64,000 nt of DNA from Sphingobacterium puteale. Its GTDB lineage: Bacteria; Bacteroidota; Bacteroidia; Sphingobacteriales; Sphingobacteriaceae. The translations under genes and the position numbers were made by a program. Positions 35,541 through 44,891 of this stretch are shown piece by piece (positions within the stretch are counted from its first letter, which is position 1; every line of letters starts with the position of its first letter). The stretch spans positions 1-64,000 of the forward strand of contig NZ_RBWS01000008.1 of the NCBI RefSeq assembly GCF_003627955.1. The letters run 5' to 3'. The notes beneath the pieces were generated by a model, which was given only the letters and a program-made list of their open reading frames with translations, made no database searches and was not told the origin of the DNA.

Positions 35541-38500
35541 ATGAATAGACCTTACTTGCACCAATTTAGAAAAACCAGGTTGTATTGTCATCTCGCATTC
35601 TTGACGCCGGTGGTCGCATTTTCGGTAATGGGCACTGCGCAGGCTAAAAATTCCCATCTATCAACAGTAAAAAATAACACTTCAATGTCTGCTTTTCAGC
35701 AGAAAATCAATGGTACAGTTGTTGATGAAAATGGAAAACCTATCGCGGGTGTGACGGTCTCCGAGAAAGGAACTTCGCATTCTACATCAACGGATGGTCA
35801 GGGGAAATTCTCGTTAGCTGTGACCTCCTCGAATGCAGTGCTACTTTTTAATTTTGTTGGTTACGTCGCTAAAGAAGCCGTAGCGAATCAATCATCTTTA
35901 GTGAAACTTGCGAAATCGGAAGATATGCTGGAGGAAGTCGTGGTGGTCGCCTATGGAACCCAGAAGAAAACAAATATGACCAGTGCTGTGACACAGGTAG
36001 ACACCAAGGTCTTACAAAACCGTCCCGCACCGACAGTAGCAAATATGCTTCAAGGAGCGGCTCCCGGCTTGGTCGTTACCAGGCAATCGGGTAAACCAGG
36101 GGGACAGGGCCTAACGATCCAGTTGCGGGGCGCTTCTTCCGCTACGGATAATGTGCCGCCTCTGTATGTAATCGATGGTGTGATCAGTTCTCCCTCAACA
36201 TTTGAAGGGTTAAATCCGAACGATATTGAAAATATCAGTGTACTAAAAGATGGTGGAGCGACAGCGATTTACGGCTCTCAATCTGCAGGCGGTGTTATTC
36301 TGATCCAGACCAAAAGAGGAAAAACTGGTCCTGGACGTATTACTGTGATGAGCAATATGGGTATCCAGATGCCTTCTAATATGCCCGACCGTCTTTCGCT
36401 GGTCGAGGAGATGAAATATATGAATCTTGGTCGCGCAAATGCCGGTTTAGCACCAGAGTATAATGATGAGGATCTAAACTACGCGGTTAACGGTCCAACA
36501 TTCGTTTTGGGTGCGAATGGACAATGGCGTACCTATAATCAAAAGAATCTAATTGACGAGGTTGCTAAGAAGTCCTATAATCTGTACAACAACAATATCC
36601 AATTTTCGGGCGGTAGTGAGAAAATTACTTACATGGCCTCACTTGGTAATATGAGCCAAGCTGGGATGTTCAAAGTAGGCGAAGATCATTTCACACGCTG
36701 GAATGCCCGTGCAAATATCTCAGCTCAGGTAAATAAATATTTAAAATTGGATATTGGGTCTGCCTATATCAATCAGGCAACCGATAATCCACAGGATGGT
36801 GGCTATGGTATTGATGGTGGTGGAAATGGAATCTTGCGCCAGTTTTACTCTTCACGTATGCGTTTTCCGCTTTATAACGAAGATGGTACTTACTATCGGA
36901 GCGGTACCTCGTCAGCTATCGGTTACGCTTTAATGAAAGATGGTGGATTTAACCGGGACCGAAAAGATACCTATTTCAATAATGTAACGGCGACGTTGAG
37001 TAATTTTGTAAAGGGCTTAAATGTCAAATTGATGTATAGCCGCGAGAACACAAACCAACAAAATCGCAATTTTAGAAGGACTGTTACCTATTATTCTGGT
37101 CCAGATCCCAAAACGGCAAGTCAATTGAATAATCCGAATAACTATGCTGTCACGGACTATAAGACATTATCGCTAAATTATCAGGCAATTGCGGATTATG
37201 ATTTCAAGCTAGCAGAGAAACATAATTTTCATCTTATGGGTGGTTATCAGTTTCAGTCTTACGATTTTGGACAGATTACCGCGAGTGCAAAGAACTTGTA
37301 TGTCAATGATAATCCAAGTTTAAATTTTACCTCTGATCCCTTGAATAAATCACACGAACAGCGCGCTGAACGTGGGAAGATGCAAGCATATTTTGGACGG
37401 TTTAACTATAACTATGATGAAAAATATCTTTTTGAGGCCACCGTTCGAAGTGATGAAAGTTCACGTTTATTTCCAGGTGTCCGTGTGAAGGTATTTCCAT
37501 CCTTTTCTGTGGGGTGGAATATGAGCCGCGAAGCGTGGTTTGAATCAATTGCAGATGTCGTGAGTGAATTGAAACCACGTGTGTCTTGGGGTAAAGTCGG
37601 TTCTCAGGTTGGGATTGGTTATTATGATTTTCTGGCGCAATTAAAGATCGGACCTAATACAGACCCAGGAAGAACTGGTGTTGTTTTGGGTGATACCAAA
37701 CAATCTTATATTTATCAGGATATGCTTCCTGCTTTGGGAATTAGCTGGGAAACCGTTGAAACGCAGAATTTTGGATTAGATTTTAGCTTTTTGAAGCGTA
37801 AACTTAGAGGTTCGTTCGACTATTACAACAAATATAACAACAATATGTTGGTGGCGGTTGACCTGCCCGAAACGTTGGGTATAAAAATCCCGCGGTCAAA
37901 CGATGGAAAGCTCAAAACTTGGGGTTGGGAATTCAACCTTGGCTATAGCGATAAGGTCGGTGAGGACTTCTCCTATAACGTAAATTTCAACCTCGCAGAC
38001 AATCAGAATAGGTTGGTAAGATATGGAGGAGCCGGTAATATCATCAAAGCGGGTGTCAATCCACGGGTTGAGGGCTATGCACTGAATTCAATCTGGGGTT
38101 ACCAGGCGGATGGCTATTTCCAAACCGAAGCAGATCTTGCACAAGCACCGAGTTATAAAGAGCTCTTGAACAAAGCAGGAGTTCCCGGGTTGGGGGATGT
38201 CAGATATGTCGATGTCAATGGTGATGGAAAAATAAGCCCAGGTGGTGGTCGACTGGGAGATTCTGGTGACTTAGTATATCTGGGGGATATCAATCCAAGG
38301 TATCAGTATGGCTTTAATATCAATTTGAGCTATAAAAACTTTGATTTGGGTATGTTTATTCAGGGAATTGCCAAACGAAAATTTAAACCTAGCAATGAAC
38401 TGATTCAACCTTTACTGGCTTCTTGGTATATGCCTATGTCTTTCCAAACTGACTATTGGACACCGGATAATACCAATGCAGCTTTCCCAAGACCTTATCT

Positions 38501-38798
38501 TGAGGGAACGCAGAATTTCCAGGAGTCAAGTAAATGGTATCTGAGCGGTGCTTATGCCCGTTTGAAAAACGTTCAGATCGGCTATACATTGACAAAAGAT
38601 CAGATGAAGAGACTGCCGTTTGAACGGATTAGATTTTATGCTTCAGGAGAGGATTTGTTGACATTATCCAAAATGGGGGTATTCAAAGGTGTAGTTGACC
38701 CTGAGATGAAACCAACGAGAGAAGGTTCAACGACGGAGATCGCTTCCCCTTATCCATTTGCTCGGACAATATCGTTTGGAATAAACCTTGATTTTTAA
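35541..38798 (+). CDS. SusC/RagA-family TonB-dependent transporter (pair 4, glycosidase locus)
   Basis: A 1085-residue outer-membrane receptor. The signal peptide covers about 1-35 (ending MGTAQA). The carboxypeptidase-like regulatory domain lies at about 55-125 (KINGTVVDENGKPIAGVTV), EEVVVVAYG at 131-139, the plug at about 145-260 (LYVIDGVISS, AIYGSQSAGGVILI), and the barrel ends in Phe. There is no STN domain. Its SusD follows almost at once, and the enzymes nearby are GH2, GH20 and GH29. By the logic of such loci it would import oligosaccharides carrying galactose, N-acetylhexosamine or fucose; this substrate is an inference. Confidence 0.95.
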   Translation: MNRPYLHQFRKTRLYCHLAFLTPVVAFSVMGTAQAKNSHLSTVKNNTSMSAFQQKINGTVVDENGKPIAGVTVSEKGTSHSTSTDGQGKFSLAVTSSNAVLLFNFVGYVAKEAVANQSSLVKLAKSEDMLEEVVVVAYGTQKKTNMTSAVTQVDTKVLQNRPAPTVANMLQGAAPGLVVTRQSGKPGGQGLTIQLRGASSATDNVPPLYVIDGVISSPSTFEGLNPNDIENISVLKDGGATAIYGSQSAGGVILIQTKRGKTGPGRITVMSNMGIQMPSNMPDRLSLVEEMKYMNLGRANAGLAPEYNDEDLNYAVNGPTFVLGANGQWRTYNQKNLIDEVAKKSYNLYNNNIQFSGGSEKITYMASLGNMSQAGMFKVGEDHFTRWNARANISAQVNKYLKLDIGSAYINQATDNPQDGGYGIDGGGNGILRQFYSSRMRFPLYNEDGTYYRSGTSSAIGYALMKDGGFNRDRKDTYFNNVTATLSNFVKGLNVKLMYSRENTNQQNRNFRRTVTYYSGPDPKTASQLNNPNNYAVTDYKTLSLNYQAIADYDFKLAEKHNFHLMGGYQFQSYDFGQITASAKNLYVNDNPSLNFTSDPLNKSHEQRAERGKMQAYFGRFNYNYDEKYLFEATVRSDESSRLFPGVRVKVFPSFSVGWNMSREAWFESIADVVSELKPRVSWGKVGSQVGIGYYDFLAQLKIGPNTDPGRTGVVLGDTKQSYIYQDMLPALGISWETVETQNFGLDFSFLKRKLRGSFDYYNKYNNNMLVAVDLPETLGIKIPRSNDGKLKTWGWEFNLGYSDKVGEDFSYNVNFNLADNQNRLVRYGGAGNIIKAGVNPRVEGYALNSIWGYQADGYFQTEADLAQAPSYKELLNKAGVPGLGDVRYVDVNGDGKISPGGGRLGDSGDLVYLGDINPRYQYGFNINLSYKNFDLGMFIQGIAKRKFKPSNELIQPLLASWYMPMSFQTDYWTPDNTNAAFPRPYLEGTQNFQESSKWYLSGAYARLKNVQIGYTLTKDQMKRLPFERIRFYASGEDLLTLSKMGVFKGVVDPEMKPTREGSTTEIASPYPFARTISFGINLDF

Positions 38799-38810
38799 GA
38801 ATTGATTACC

Positions 38811-40553
38811 ATGAAAAGAAAATTTATATATATACTGCTCGCTTCCCTTACACTTGGCTCGGTGCAATCGTGTAAAATTGATGAATTGCCAGAAACGACC
38901 GTACCAGATGTCGGTTTTTGGAATACGGTCGCTGATTTACGCCTGGCGGCAAACTATTTCTATACAACATTGCCGGGACTGACACAAAAGGAAGTAAATA
39001 TGGACAACTGGTCGACTTTTGCTTATCCCAATGACAAAGGAGATCCTATTTCGGACGGCTCCCGTGTAAAACCCGCAACAAGTGATGACTACGACTACTC
39101 CAATATTTTTCAGGCAAATAAATTGATTGAAAAGTCCAAAGAAGTATTGGCAAAAGGAGGGGATCCTAAGCAGGTGAATTGGTATGTCGGTGAGGCTCAC
39201 TTTTTTAGAGCATGGTATTATTTTGAGATGTTCAAGCGCTTTGGTGGCGTTCCATTGATTACTAAAACCATGTTGGTGGATGATCCTGATGTCTATTTGC
39301 CAAGAGCCTCGAGAGAGGAGGTACTGCAATTAATTTTTGACGATCTGGATTATGCGATCGAGGCACTACGTACTGCTGATGAGATTAACACCGCAAAGGA
39401 ATATGGTCGTGTTTCGAAAACGGCAGCTTTGGCTTTTAAATCGCGGGTCGCATTATTTGAAGGAACACGGGAAAAGTTTCATAAATATGGCGAATTTCAG
39501 AAACACCTTTTAATGGCAAAAGAAGCGGCAGAAGCTGTGATGAGCTCTAATATGCATGCTTTGTTTTCTCAACCGGCGACAGTAAATGGTCAAATTACAA
39601 ACAATGCCTATTTCAACTTATTCCAATTGGCTGGAGAAGGCCGGGCAAACAGAGAAAATATTCTGGTCAGGGGTTATGGTATCAGTCAGGATAACAGTAT
39701 CGTTTCTACGCCTGTGCAACGCTATTATGAAGGGAATTCTATTGTGCCCACCCAGAATTTCGTTGATAATTATGTGATGGTAGATGGGCTTCCTACGAAT
39801 AAGTCACCCCTGTATCAAGAACCCGATAAGACGATGACACATGCCGAATATTTTAACAAACGTGATCCGCGGATGGCTTTTACGTTGTTTAAAAGAGGAG
39901 ATGAATATATTTCAGGTGGTAACTATACGATTCCTAACCCAAGCAGACAACGAAGCGGGTTTGGAATCCGTAAGTATGCTAATGAGCAGTTCTGGGCAAG
40001 ACAGGCATCCTATATAGATAAACCTGTTTTGCGTTATGCAGAGGTGTTATTGAACTATGCTGAAGCTGTTTATGAATTGAAAGAATCGGACGAATTTATT
40101 GATGATGTAGATTTGGATAAAACAATTAATCAGTTGAGAGCACGTTTGCCACAGGTGAATATCGGTACAGCTGCTGCACCTAATTTTGTTTCTATGGGCA
40201 AATTAACTAATGCTTTAGTCGCAAGTAATGGCTTGAATATGCGCGAAGAAATACGCCGGGAGCGAAATGTAGAATTGGCTTTTGAAGGATTTGCCTATTG
40301 GGATTTAATCCGCTGGAAAACAGCGGAAGTGGAATTGCCAAAAACGTTGTTGGGAAGTTATCTATTCACAGAGTATCTGACTGATAAAGACCAAAAATGG
40401 GATGCAAAGACTCCGATAAATGACAAAAATTATATTATTTTACAGGATGCTTCTTTAAGAAGATTTGAGACTCCAAGAGATTATTTGTGGCCAATTCCGA
40501 CTTCGGAGATTGCAAAAAATGATAAAATTACACAGAATCCCAAGTGGGATTAA
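38811..40553 (+). CDS. RagB/SusD-family lipoprotein (pair 4)
   Basis: A 580-residue lipoprotein. The frame also allows TTG at 38802, but ATG at 38811 gives a better lipoprotein signal (KRKFIYILLASLTLG, lipobox VQSC), so I use it. SusD marks are AHFFRAWYYFEMFKRFGGVP, later VLRYAEVLLNYAEAVYEL, then REEIRRERNVELAFEGFAYW and a closing ITQNPKWD. It starts 12 bp after the SusC stop. A terminator at 40559-40588 separates it from the GH20 gene. Confidence 0.94.
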   Translation: MKRKFIYILLASLTLGSVQSCKIDELPETTVPDVGFWNTVADLRLAANYFYTTLPGLTQKEVNMDNWSTFAYPNDKGDPISDGSRVKPATSDDYDYSNIFQANKLIEKSKEVLAKGGDPKQVNWYVGEAHFFRAWYYFEMFKRFGGVPLITKTMLVDDPDVYLPRASREEVLQLIFDDLDYAIEALRTADEINTAKEYGRVSKTAALAFKSRVALFEGTREKFHKYGEFQKHLLMAKEAAEAVMSSNMHALFSQPATVNGQITNNAYFNLFQLAGEGRANRENILVRGYGISQDNSIVSTPVQRYYEGNSIVPTQNFVDNYVMVDGLPTNKSPLYQEPDKTMTHAEYFNKRDPRMAFTLFKRGDEYISGGNYTIPNPSRQRSGFGIRKYANEQFWARQASYIDKPVLRYAEVLLNYAEAVYELKESDEFIDDVDLDKTINQLRARLPQVNIGTAAAPNFVSMGKLTNALVASNGLNMREEIRRERNVELAFEGFAYWDLIRWKTAEVELPKTLLGSYLFTEYLTDKDQKWDAKTPINDKNYIILQDASLRRFETPRDYLWPIPTSEIAKNDKITQNPKWD

Positions 40554-40558
40554 GAATG

Positions 40559-40590
40559 AGGAAGATATCTTCGGGTATCTTCCTTTTTTT
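40559..40590 (+). terminator. Terminator after SusD of pair 4
   Basis: A 9-bp stem AGGAAGATA (40559-40567) pairs with TATCTTCCT (40576-40584) around an 8-nt loop, followed by TTTTTT. It means GH20 and GH29 need read-through or their own promoter. Confidence 0.8.
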
Positions 40591-40678
40591 GTTTTTCGCG
40601 GATGATTAATTTGATGAACAGTATCTACGATGATGATATGTTGGAATATTGTTTTGAAACTTACTAAACCAAATTTTG

Positions 40679-42286
40679 ATGAACTTAAATAGCATCTTTC
40701 TTTTCTGCTTCTCTTTTTTTGTCATACAACATGTCCAGGGGCAAGTAGACATTATTCCAAAGCCTCTGTATGTGAAAGTCTCGGATAAACAGATTGTAGT
40801 AAAGAATACACTCCTTGTTTTTGCTGATCCGGTATTCGGAGCAGGAAGACAGTACTTTCAAAGACTTGTATTAGCCAAATATGGTCTGACCAGTTCTATT
40901 ACAGACCAACGAGATGCTGCGAATATCTGTTTGCTAAGAGACGATAAATTGGCTGAAGAGGCTTACAAGCTTTCGATTAAAGGTACAGCTATAAAAATTT
41001 ATGCCTCCGGTCGGGCGGGCATGCTCAACGCTGTATCGAGTATTGACCAATTACTCGCTGCGGCTGAACACAAAGGTGATCAGATTCGATTACACACAGT
41101 AGAGATCGAAGACAAACCGCAATTTGCCTGGCGCGGGTTTATGCTGGACGAATCGCGCCATTTTTTCGGCAAGGAGAAAGTGAAATCTCTACTGGATTGG
41201 ATGGCTTTTTATAAGTTGAATAAGTTCCATTGGCATCTGACAGATGAACCGGCATGGCGCCTGAGCATACAAAAATATCCTTGGTTAACTCAGGTTGGCG
41301 GGATAGGCAATTATCTTGATCCTTATGCCTCGGTACAGTATTATAGTCAGGCAGATATCAGCGAAATCATTGCCTATGCTGCTGAGCGAAATATTGAGGT
41401 CATTCCTGAAATTGATATGCCAGGGCACGCTACAGCGGCCAATCGCGCATATCCTTTTCTCTCTGGTGGGGGGAACGAAAAGCACCCCGATTTCACTTTT
41501 CACCCCGCCAAGAATACAACATATACATTTTTGACCGATGTTTTGCGTGAAGTGAAATCGCTGTTTCCCACTGTCTATATTCATTTGGGAGGAGATGAGG
41601 TCGCCTTTGGCAGCGATGCCTGGGATAATGATGCCAAAGTTCAGGAGCTGAAAAAGACAGTTGGCCTAAAGTCCAACAAAGAAGTTGAAGAGTATTTTAT
41701 TCGCCGTATGGCTGATTCTGTGGCTAGGATAAACGGAAAGATTATTGTTTGGGACGAAATGGTGGACGCCAAGCTGGCCAAGGATCAGACCGTCATGATG
41801 TGGTGGCGCCATGATAGACCAGAGCAGCTAGTAAAAATTTTGGATAAAGGCTACCAGACTATATTAACACCTAGGTTACCCATGTATTTTGACTTTGTGC
41901 AACAGGAGAATCATAAGTATGGACGTAAATGGGGGAAAGGCTTTAATCCTTTGCAGGATGTGTATAATTTTGCTGGAAGTCAATTGGATAGTTTGGGAAA
42001 AAGAAAAAAACAGGTCTTGGGTATCCAGGCCAATCTTTGGACAGAAACGGTGACCAATATTAATCGTTTAGATTATCTTGTGTTCCCTAGAATAGCCGCA
42101 TTAGCGGAGGCGGCATGGGTGCCGGGAGCAGGCCGTGATTTTGATGAATTTACAAAGAAACTAAAAAAGCATTTGCCTTTGTACCGTGATCAGGGACTTT
42201 ATTACTTTGATCCTTTTAAGGACAGTAACCCAGAGCCTGCAGTGATCAAAAAATCACAAAAACAATATATAGATAATCCAAAGTAA
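40679..42286 (+). CDS. GH20 beta-N-acetylhexosaminidase
   Basis: A 535-residue exported enzyme that removes terminal beta-GlcNAc or beta-GalNAc by substrate-assisted catalysis. The frame has TTG at 40676, but ATG at 40679 starts a good signal peptide (cleavage near residue 21, HVQGQ). The N-terminal GH20b-like domain spans about 24-145. The TIM barrel starts at FAWRGFMLDESRHFF (about 149) and continues with KFHWHLTDEPAWRL. The catalytic pair Asp306-Glu307 lies in HLGGDE, and later motifs are WDEMV and ANLWTE. All key residues are present. Length is typical. It is followed by the GH29 gene after 87 bp. Confidence 0.95.
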   Translation: MNLNSIFLFCFSFFVIQHVQGQVDIIPKPLYVKVSDKQIVVKNTLLVFADPVFGAGRQYFQRLVLAKYGLTSSITDQRDAANICLLRDDKLAEEAYKLSIKGTAIKIYASGRAGMLNAVSSIDQLLAAAEHKGDQIRLHTVEIEDKPQFAWRGFMLDESRHFFGKEKVKSLLDWMAFYKLNKFHWHLTDEPAWRLSIQKYPWLTQVGGIGNYLDPYASVQYYSQADISEIIAYAAERNIEVIPEIDMPGHATAANRAYPFLSGGGNEKHPDFTFHPAKNTTYTFLTDVLREVKSLFPTVYIHLGGDEVAFGSDAWDNDAKVQELKKTVGLKSNKEVEEYFIRRMADSVARINGKIIVWDEMVDAKLAKDQTVMMWWRHDRPEQLVKILDKGYQTILTPRLPMYFDFVQQENHKYGRKWGKGFNPLQDVYNFAGSQLDSLGKRKKQVLGIQANLWTETVTNINRLDYLVFPRIAALAEAAWVPGAGRDFDEFTKKLKKHLPLYRDQGLYYFDPFKDSNPEPAVIKKSQKQYIDNPK

Positions 42287-42373
42287 TCATCGGACGAGAA
42301 ATATATATCTGGTCAATAAACATAGATTTTTTTCGTCGTTGGAGGGAGTCATTTTTAAAGAAATATTAATAAG

Positions 42374-43879
42374 ATGAAATATAACAAATTAGTCAAAGCA
42401 TTGATTCTTGGCGGTATATTGCTGGGGGTAAAAACTACTTCGGCGCAATGGACAGGTCCTCGCAAGAAGGTCGAAAACAAAATAGACGTAAAATATGGAC
42501 CTTTAACGCCCGCACATCGGACAGATGAGGCGATGGAACGTTTCCGAAACTATGGATTAGGACAATTTATCCACTGGGGCTTGTATGCAATTCCCGGTAA
42601 TGAATGGGAAGGAGTAAGCGCACGTAAGGGAGCGGCAGCATCCGAATGGATACGTACCTGGAGCGGACCAACAGCACCGAAAGATTGGAAGAATACCTAT
42701 GATAACCTCTACAAGCAGTTTAATCCTACAGGTTTTGATGCAAAAAAATGGGCTAAACAGGCTAAAGAAATGGGGGCGAAGTATCTTATTTTTACCACAA
42801 AGCATCATGATGGATTTGCCCTTTGGCCCTCTAAGTATACAGACTACACAGTCAAGAAAAGCCCTTACAAAAAAGATATTGTCAAACAGGTCGTAGATGC
42901 TTATACGGCAGAAGGAATAGATGTATTTTTGTATTTTTCAATTCTCGAATGGAATAATTCAAACTATATGGGGAAAGCTCCCTCTACTCCTGAAGAAAAG
43001 GCTAAATTCAATAAGTTTTTGGAATATACGCGTAATCAGTTGCTAGAGCTTCTACAAAACTACCCGCAAATAAAAGGTTTTTGGTTTGATGGTACTTGGG
43101 ATCAATCTTGGATCCAAGCGTATGATTTTACGTATAAATTAGAAAAAGAGCTGCGTGAAAAACATCCGGGACTGATTATCGGAAGCCGATTTAGAAATGA
43201 CGAATTTGGAAAACGACATTTCGACTCCAATGGTGAAATGTTAGGTGATTATGAACAAGGTTGGGAACGCAAAATGCCGAAAGAATTTGAATGGTTGGAG
43301 GGACGTGACTGGGACTGTGTCATGACGATCCCTCCGAATGGTTGGGGTTATATGAAAGACTGGTCTGGAATTTATACGAAGACCTCAGAAGATCTGATCG
43401 ATATGTTGATGAATTGTGTTTCCATGAATGGCAATTTTGTGTTGAACTTTGGGCCTGATGGGAACGGTCTTATGCATCCGGGAGAGGATAAGCTAGCCAA
43501 GGAAATCGGGGACTGGATCAAAATAAATGGTGAAGCTGTATATGGTGTCAGACATGCGGGGCTTGCGCCATCCAAGTTGGGGTATTTCACGAAAAAGGCC
43601 GACAACCTCTACCTTACTGTGTTTAACCGCCCTGTCAACAATATTGTACGTATTGCTGTTCCTAAAAACGCTGCGGAGGTTCCGGTGGAAGCTGTATTGT
43701 TGCAAGATGGTCAATCTTTGGATCTTAAACGTTCCGACATTGGGTTGGATCTTGACAGGAATACCTACTATGATGTTGTTCTTCCGGGGACATTTCGTGC
43801 AGATCAAGCTTTCGTTGTAAAAATGAAACTAGGTAAACCAAAATCGCAAAGTGATAAATTAATGGATGCAAAGATGTAA
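42374..43879 (+). CDS. GH29 alpha-L-fucosidase
   Basis: A 501-residue exported enzyme expected to release alpha-L-fucose from glycans. The signal peptide ends near residue 24 (TTSAQ). The TIM barrel starts with GLGQFIHWGLYAIPGNEW (61-78) and carries TTKHHDGFALW (141-151), whose His pair contacts fucose. The nucleophile is Asp239 in GFWFDGTWD. The C-terminal sandwich covers about 385-490 (NLYLTVFNRPVNNIVRIAVP). The family's acid/base is variable and I do not assign it. It lies 87 bp after GH20 with no terminator between them, so the two are probably co-transcribed. Confidence 0.95.
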   Translation: MKYNKLVKALILGGILLGVKTTSAQWTGPRKKVENKIDVKYGPLTPAHRTDEAMERFRNYGLGQFIHWGLYAIPGNEWEGVSARKGAAASEWIRTWSGPTAPKDWKNTYDNLYKQFNPTGFDAKKWAKQAKEMGAKYLIFTTKHHDGFALWPSKYTDYTVKKSPYKKDIVKQVVDAYTAEGIDVFLYFSILEWNNSNYMGKAPSTPEEKAKFNKFLEYTRNQLLELLQNYPQIKGFWFDGTWDQSWIQAYDFTYKLEKELREKHPGLIIGSRFRNDEFGKRHFDSNGEMLGDYEQGWERKMPKEFEWLEGRDWDCVMTIPPNGWGYMKDWSGIYTKTSEDLIDMLMNCVSMNGNFVLNFGPDGNGLMHPGEDKLAKEIGDWIKINGEAVYGVRHAGLAPSKLGYFTKKADNLYLTVFNRPVNNIVRIAVPKNAAEVPVEAVLLQDGQSLDLKRSDIGLDLDRNTYYDVVLPGTFRADQAFVVKMKLGKPKSQSDKLMDAKM

Positions 43880-43965
43880 TTTCCTGCATTAGGTTGGATT
43901 TCACAATTTCATTTCATTTTAAATGCGTATGAACCCTACTCCAGCGGACGATTGGGAGTGATCGA

Positions 43966-44012
43966 AAAAAGCGGGATTTAAATCAGTGTTGATTTAGATT
44001 CCGCTTTTTCTT
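43966..44012. terminator. Bidirectional terminator between GH29 and the HAD gene
   Basis: A 20-bp stem (43966-43985 with 43990-44009, two G-T pairs) has a 4-nt loop. A/T tracts flank both sides. It lies between two convergent genes and nearly touches the stop codon of the minus-strand gene. Confidence 0.85.
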
Positions 44013-44657
44013 TTATACAATAGCCGACAGTTCCTGTGGATGGTGGATAATATGTTTTGCGCCGTGCTGTCTCAATTCGTTCTCCTCGCGAAAGCCCCAA
44101 GTCACACCAATTGCAGTCACAGCAGCGTTATTGGCGGTATCCATATCAATGGAAGAATCACCAACATAGTAACAGTTCTCTTTTGCTATGCCTAATTTTC
44201 GTAGGGTTTCCAGGACAATGTCTGGATCAGGTTTGGGCGGATGTCCTGTGCGGTGACCAAGGACGAGATCAAAAGCGATCGTGGGAAAATATTGTTTAAT
44301 TAAAGGAATAACCGCCTCATGATATTTATTGGATGCTATTGAGATCAAATAACCCGACGATTTCAATTCTTCTAGTAGCGGTATAATTCCGGCATATGGT
44401 TTTGTGTGCGAGACAGGCTTTTGCTCGTAATATGCTTTAAATGCAGTAAGCAAAGTAGTAATTATGTTTTCTGATCGTGCTTCTTCAGGTAATGCGCGTT
44501 CAATCAATTTTTGTACACCATTGCCTACAAATTTCTTATAGGCGGACAGTTGATGTATGGGATAGCCGTATCGTTGAAGAATGGCATTACAGCTGTCCCC
44601 AAGATCTTGCAAAGTATCCAGCAATGTACCGTCCAGATCAAATATTATTAGCTTCAT
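44013..44657 (-). CDS. HAD-family hydrolase, phosphoglycolate phosphatase-like
   Basis: A 214-residue cytoplasmic phosphatase of HAD subfamily IA. Motif I is DLDGTLLD (7-14, nucleophile Asp7 and Asp9). Motif II is SIASNK, with a conserved Lys after a cap domain of about 60 residues. Motif III/IV is YYVGDSSIDMDTANNA. The cap and length match Gph/PGP-type phosphatases that dephosphorylate 2-phosphoglycolate or similar metabolites; pyrophosphatase-like members look alike. It stands alone, bounded by terminators, and has no evident link to the glycan locus. Confidence 0.88.
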   Translation of the reverse strand: MKLIIFDLDGTLLDTLQDLGDSCNAILQRYGYPIHQLSAYKKFVGNGVQKLIERALPEEARSENIITTLLTAFKAYYEQKPVSHTKPYAGIIPLLEELKSSGYLISIASNKYHEAVIPLIKQYFPTIAFDLVLGHRTGHPPKPDPDIVLETLRKLGIAKENCYYVGDSSIDMDTANNAAVTAIGVTWGFREENELRQHGAKHIIHHPQELSAIV

Positions 44658-44769
44658 GGGCTAAATCTAATAAAAACCGCGATGGATTTATAGTGATATT
44701 CATCTAAAAAATGGTGTTTTTCTAGGAATGTCAAGTTTTTTGGAGCACAAGTGGTGATACGGTTAAGTA

Positions 44770-44805
44770 AAAAGTCAAAGCACAAATAATCGTGCTTTGA
44801 CTTTT
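44770..44805 (-). terminator. Terminator hairpin downstream of the nuclease gene
   Basis: A perfect 14-bp stem AAAAGTCAAAGCAC (44770-44783) pairs with GTGCTTTGACTTTT (44792-44805) around an 8-nt loop. It lies 87 bp past the stop of the minus-strand gene at 44892. Confidence 0.7.
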
Positions 44806-44891
44806 AACAGTAGAAATCTTCGGATTTTTTTGTTTTATCCAGGCCAAACGGCTGTTTTAATCTGAATGAAATAGTATAATTAAACGATGAA

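Noticed and set aside
38802..38810. TTG start for SusD of pair 4
   Set aside because: ATG nine bases later gives a cleaner lipoprotein signal peptide.
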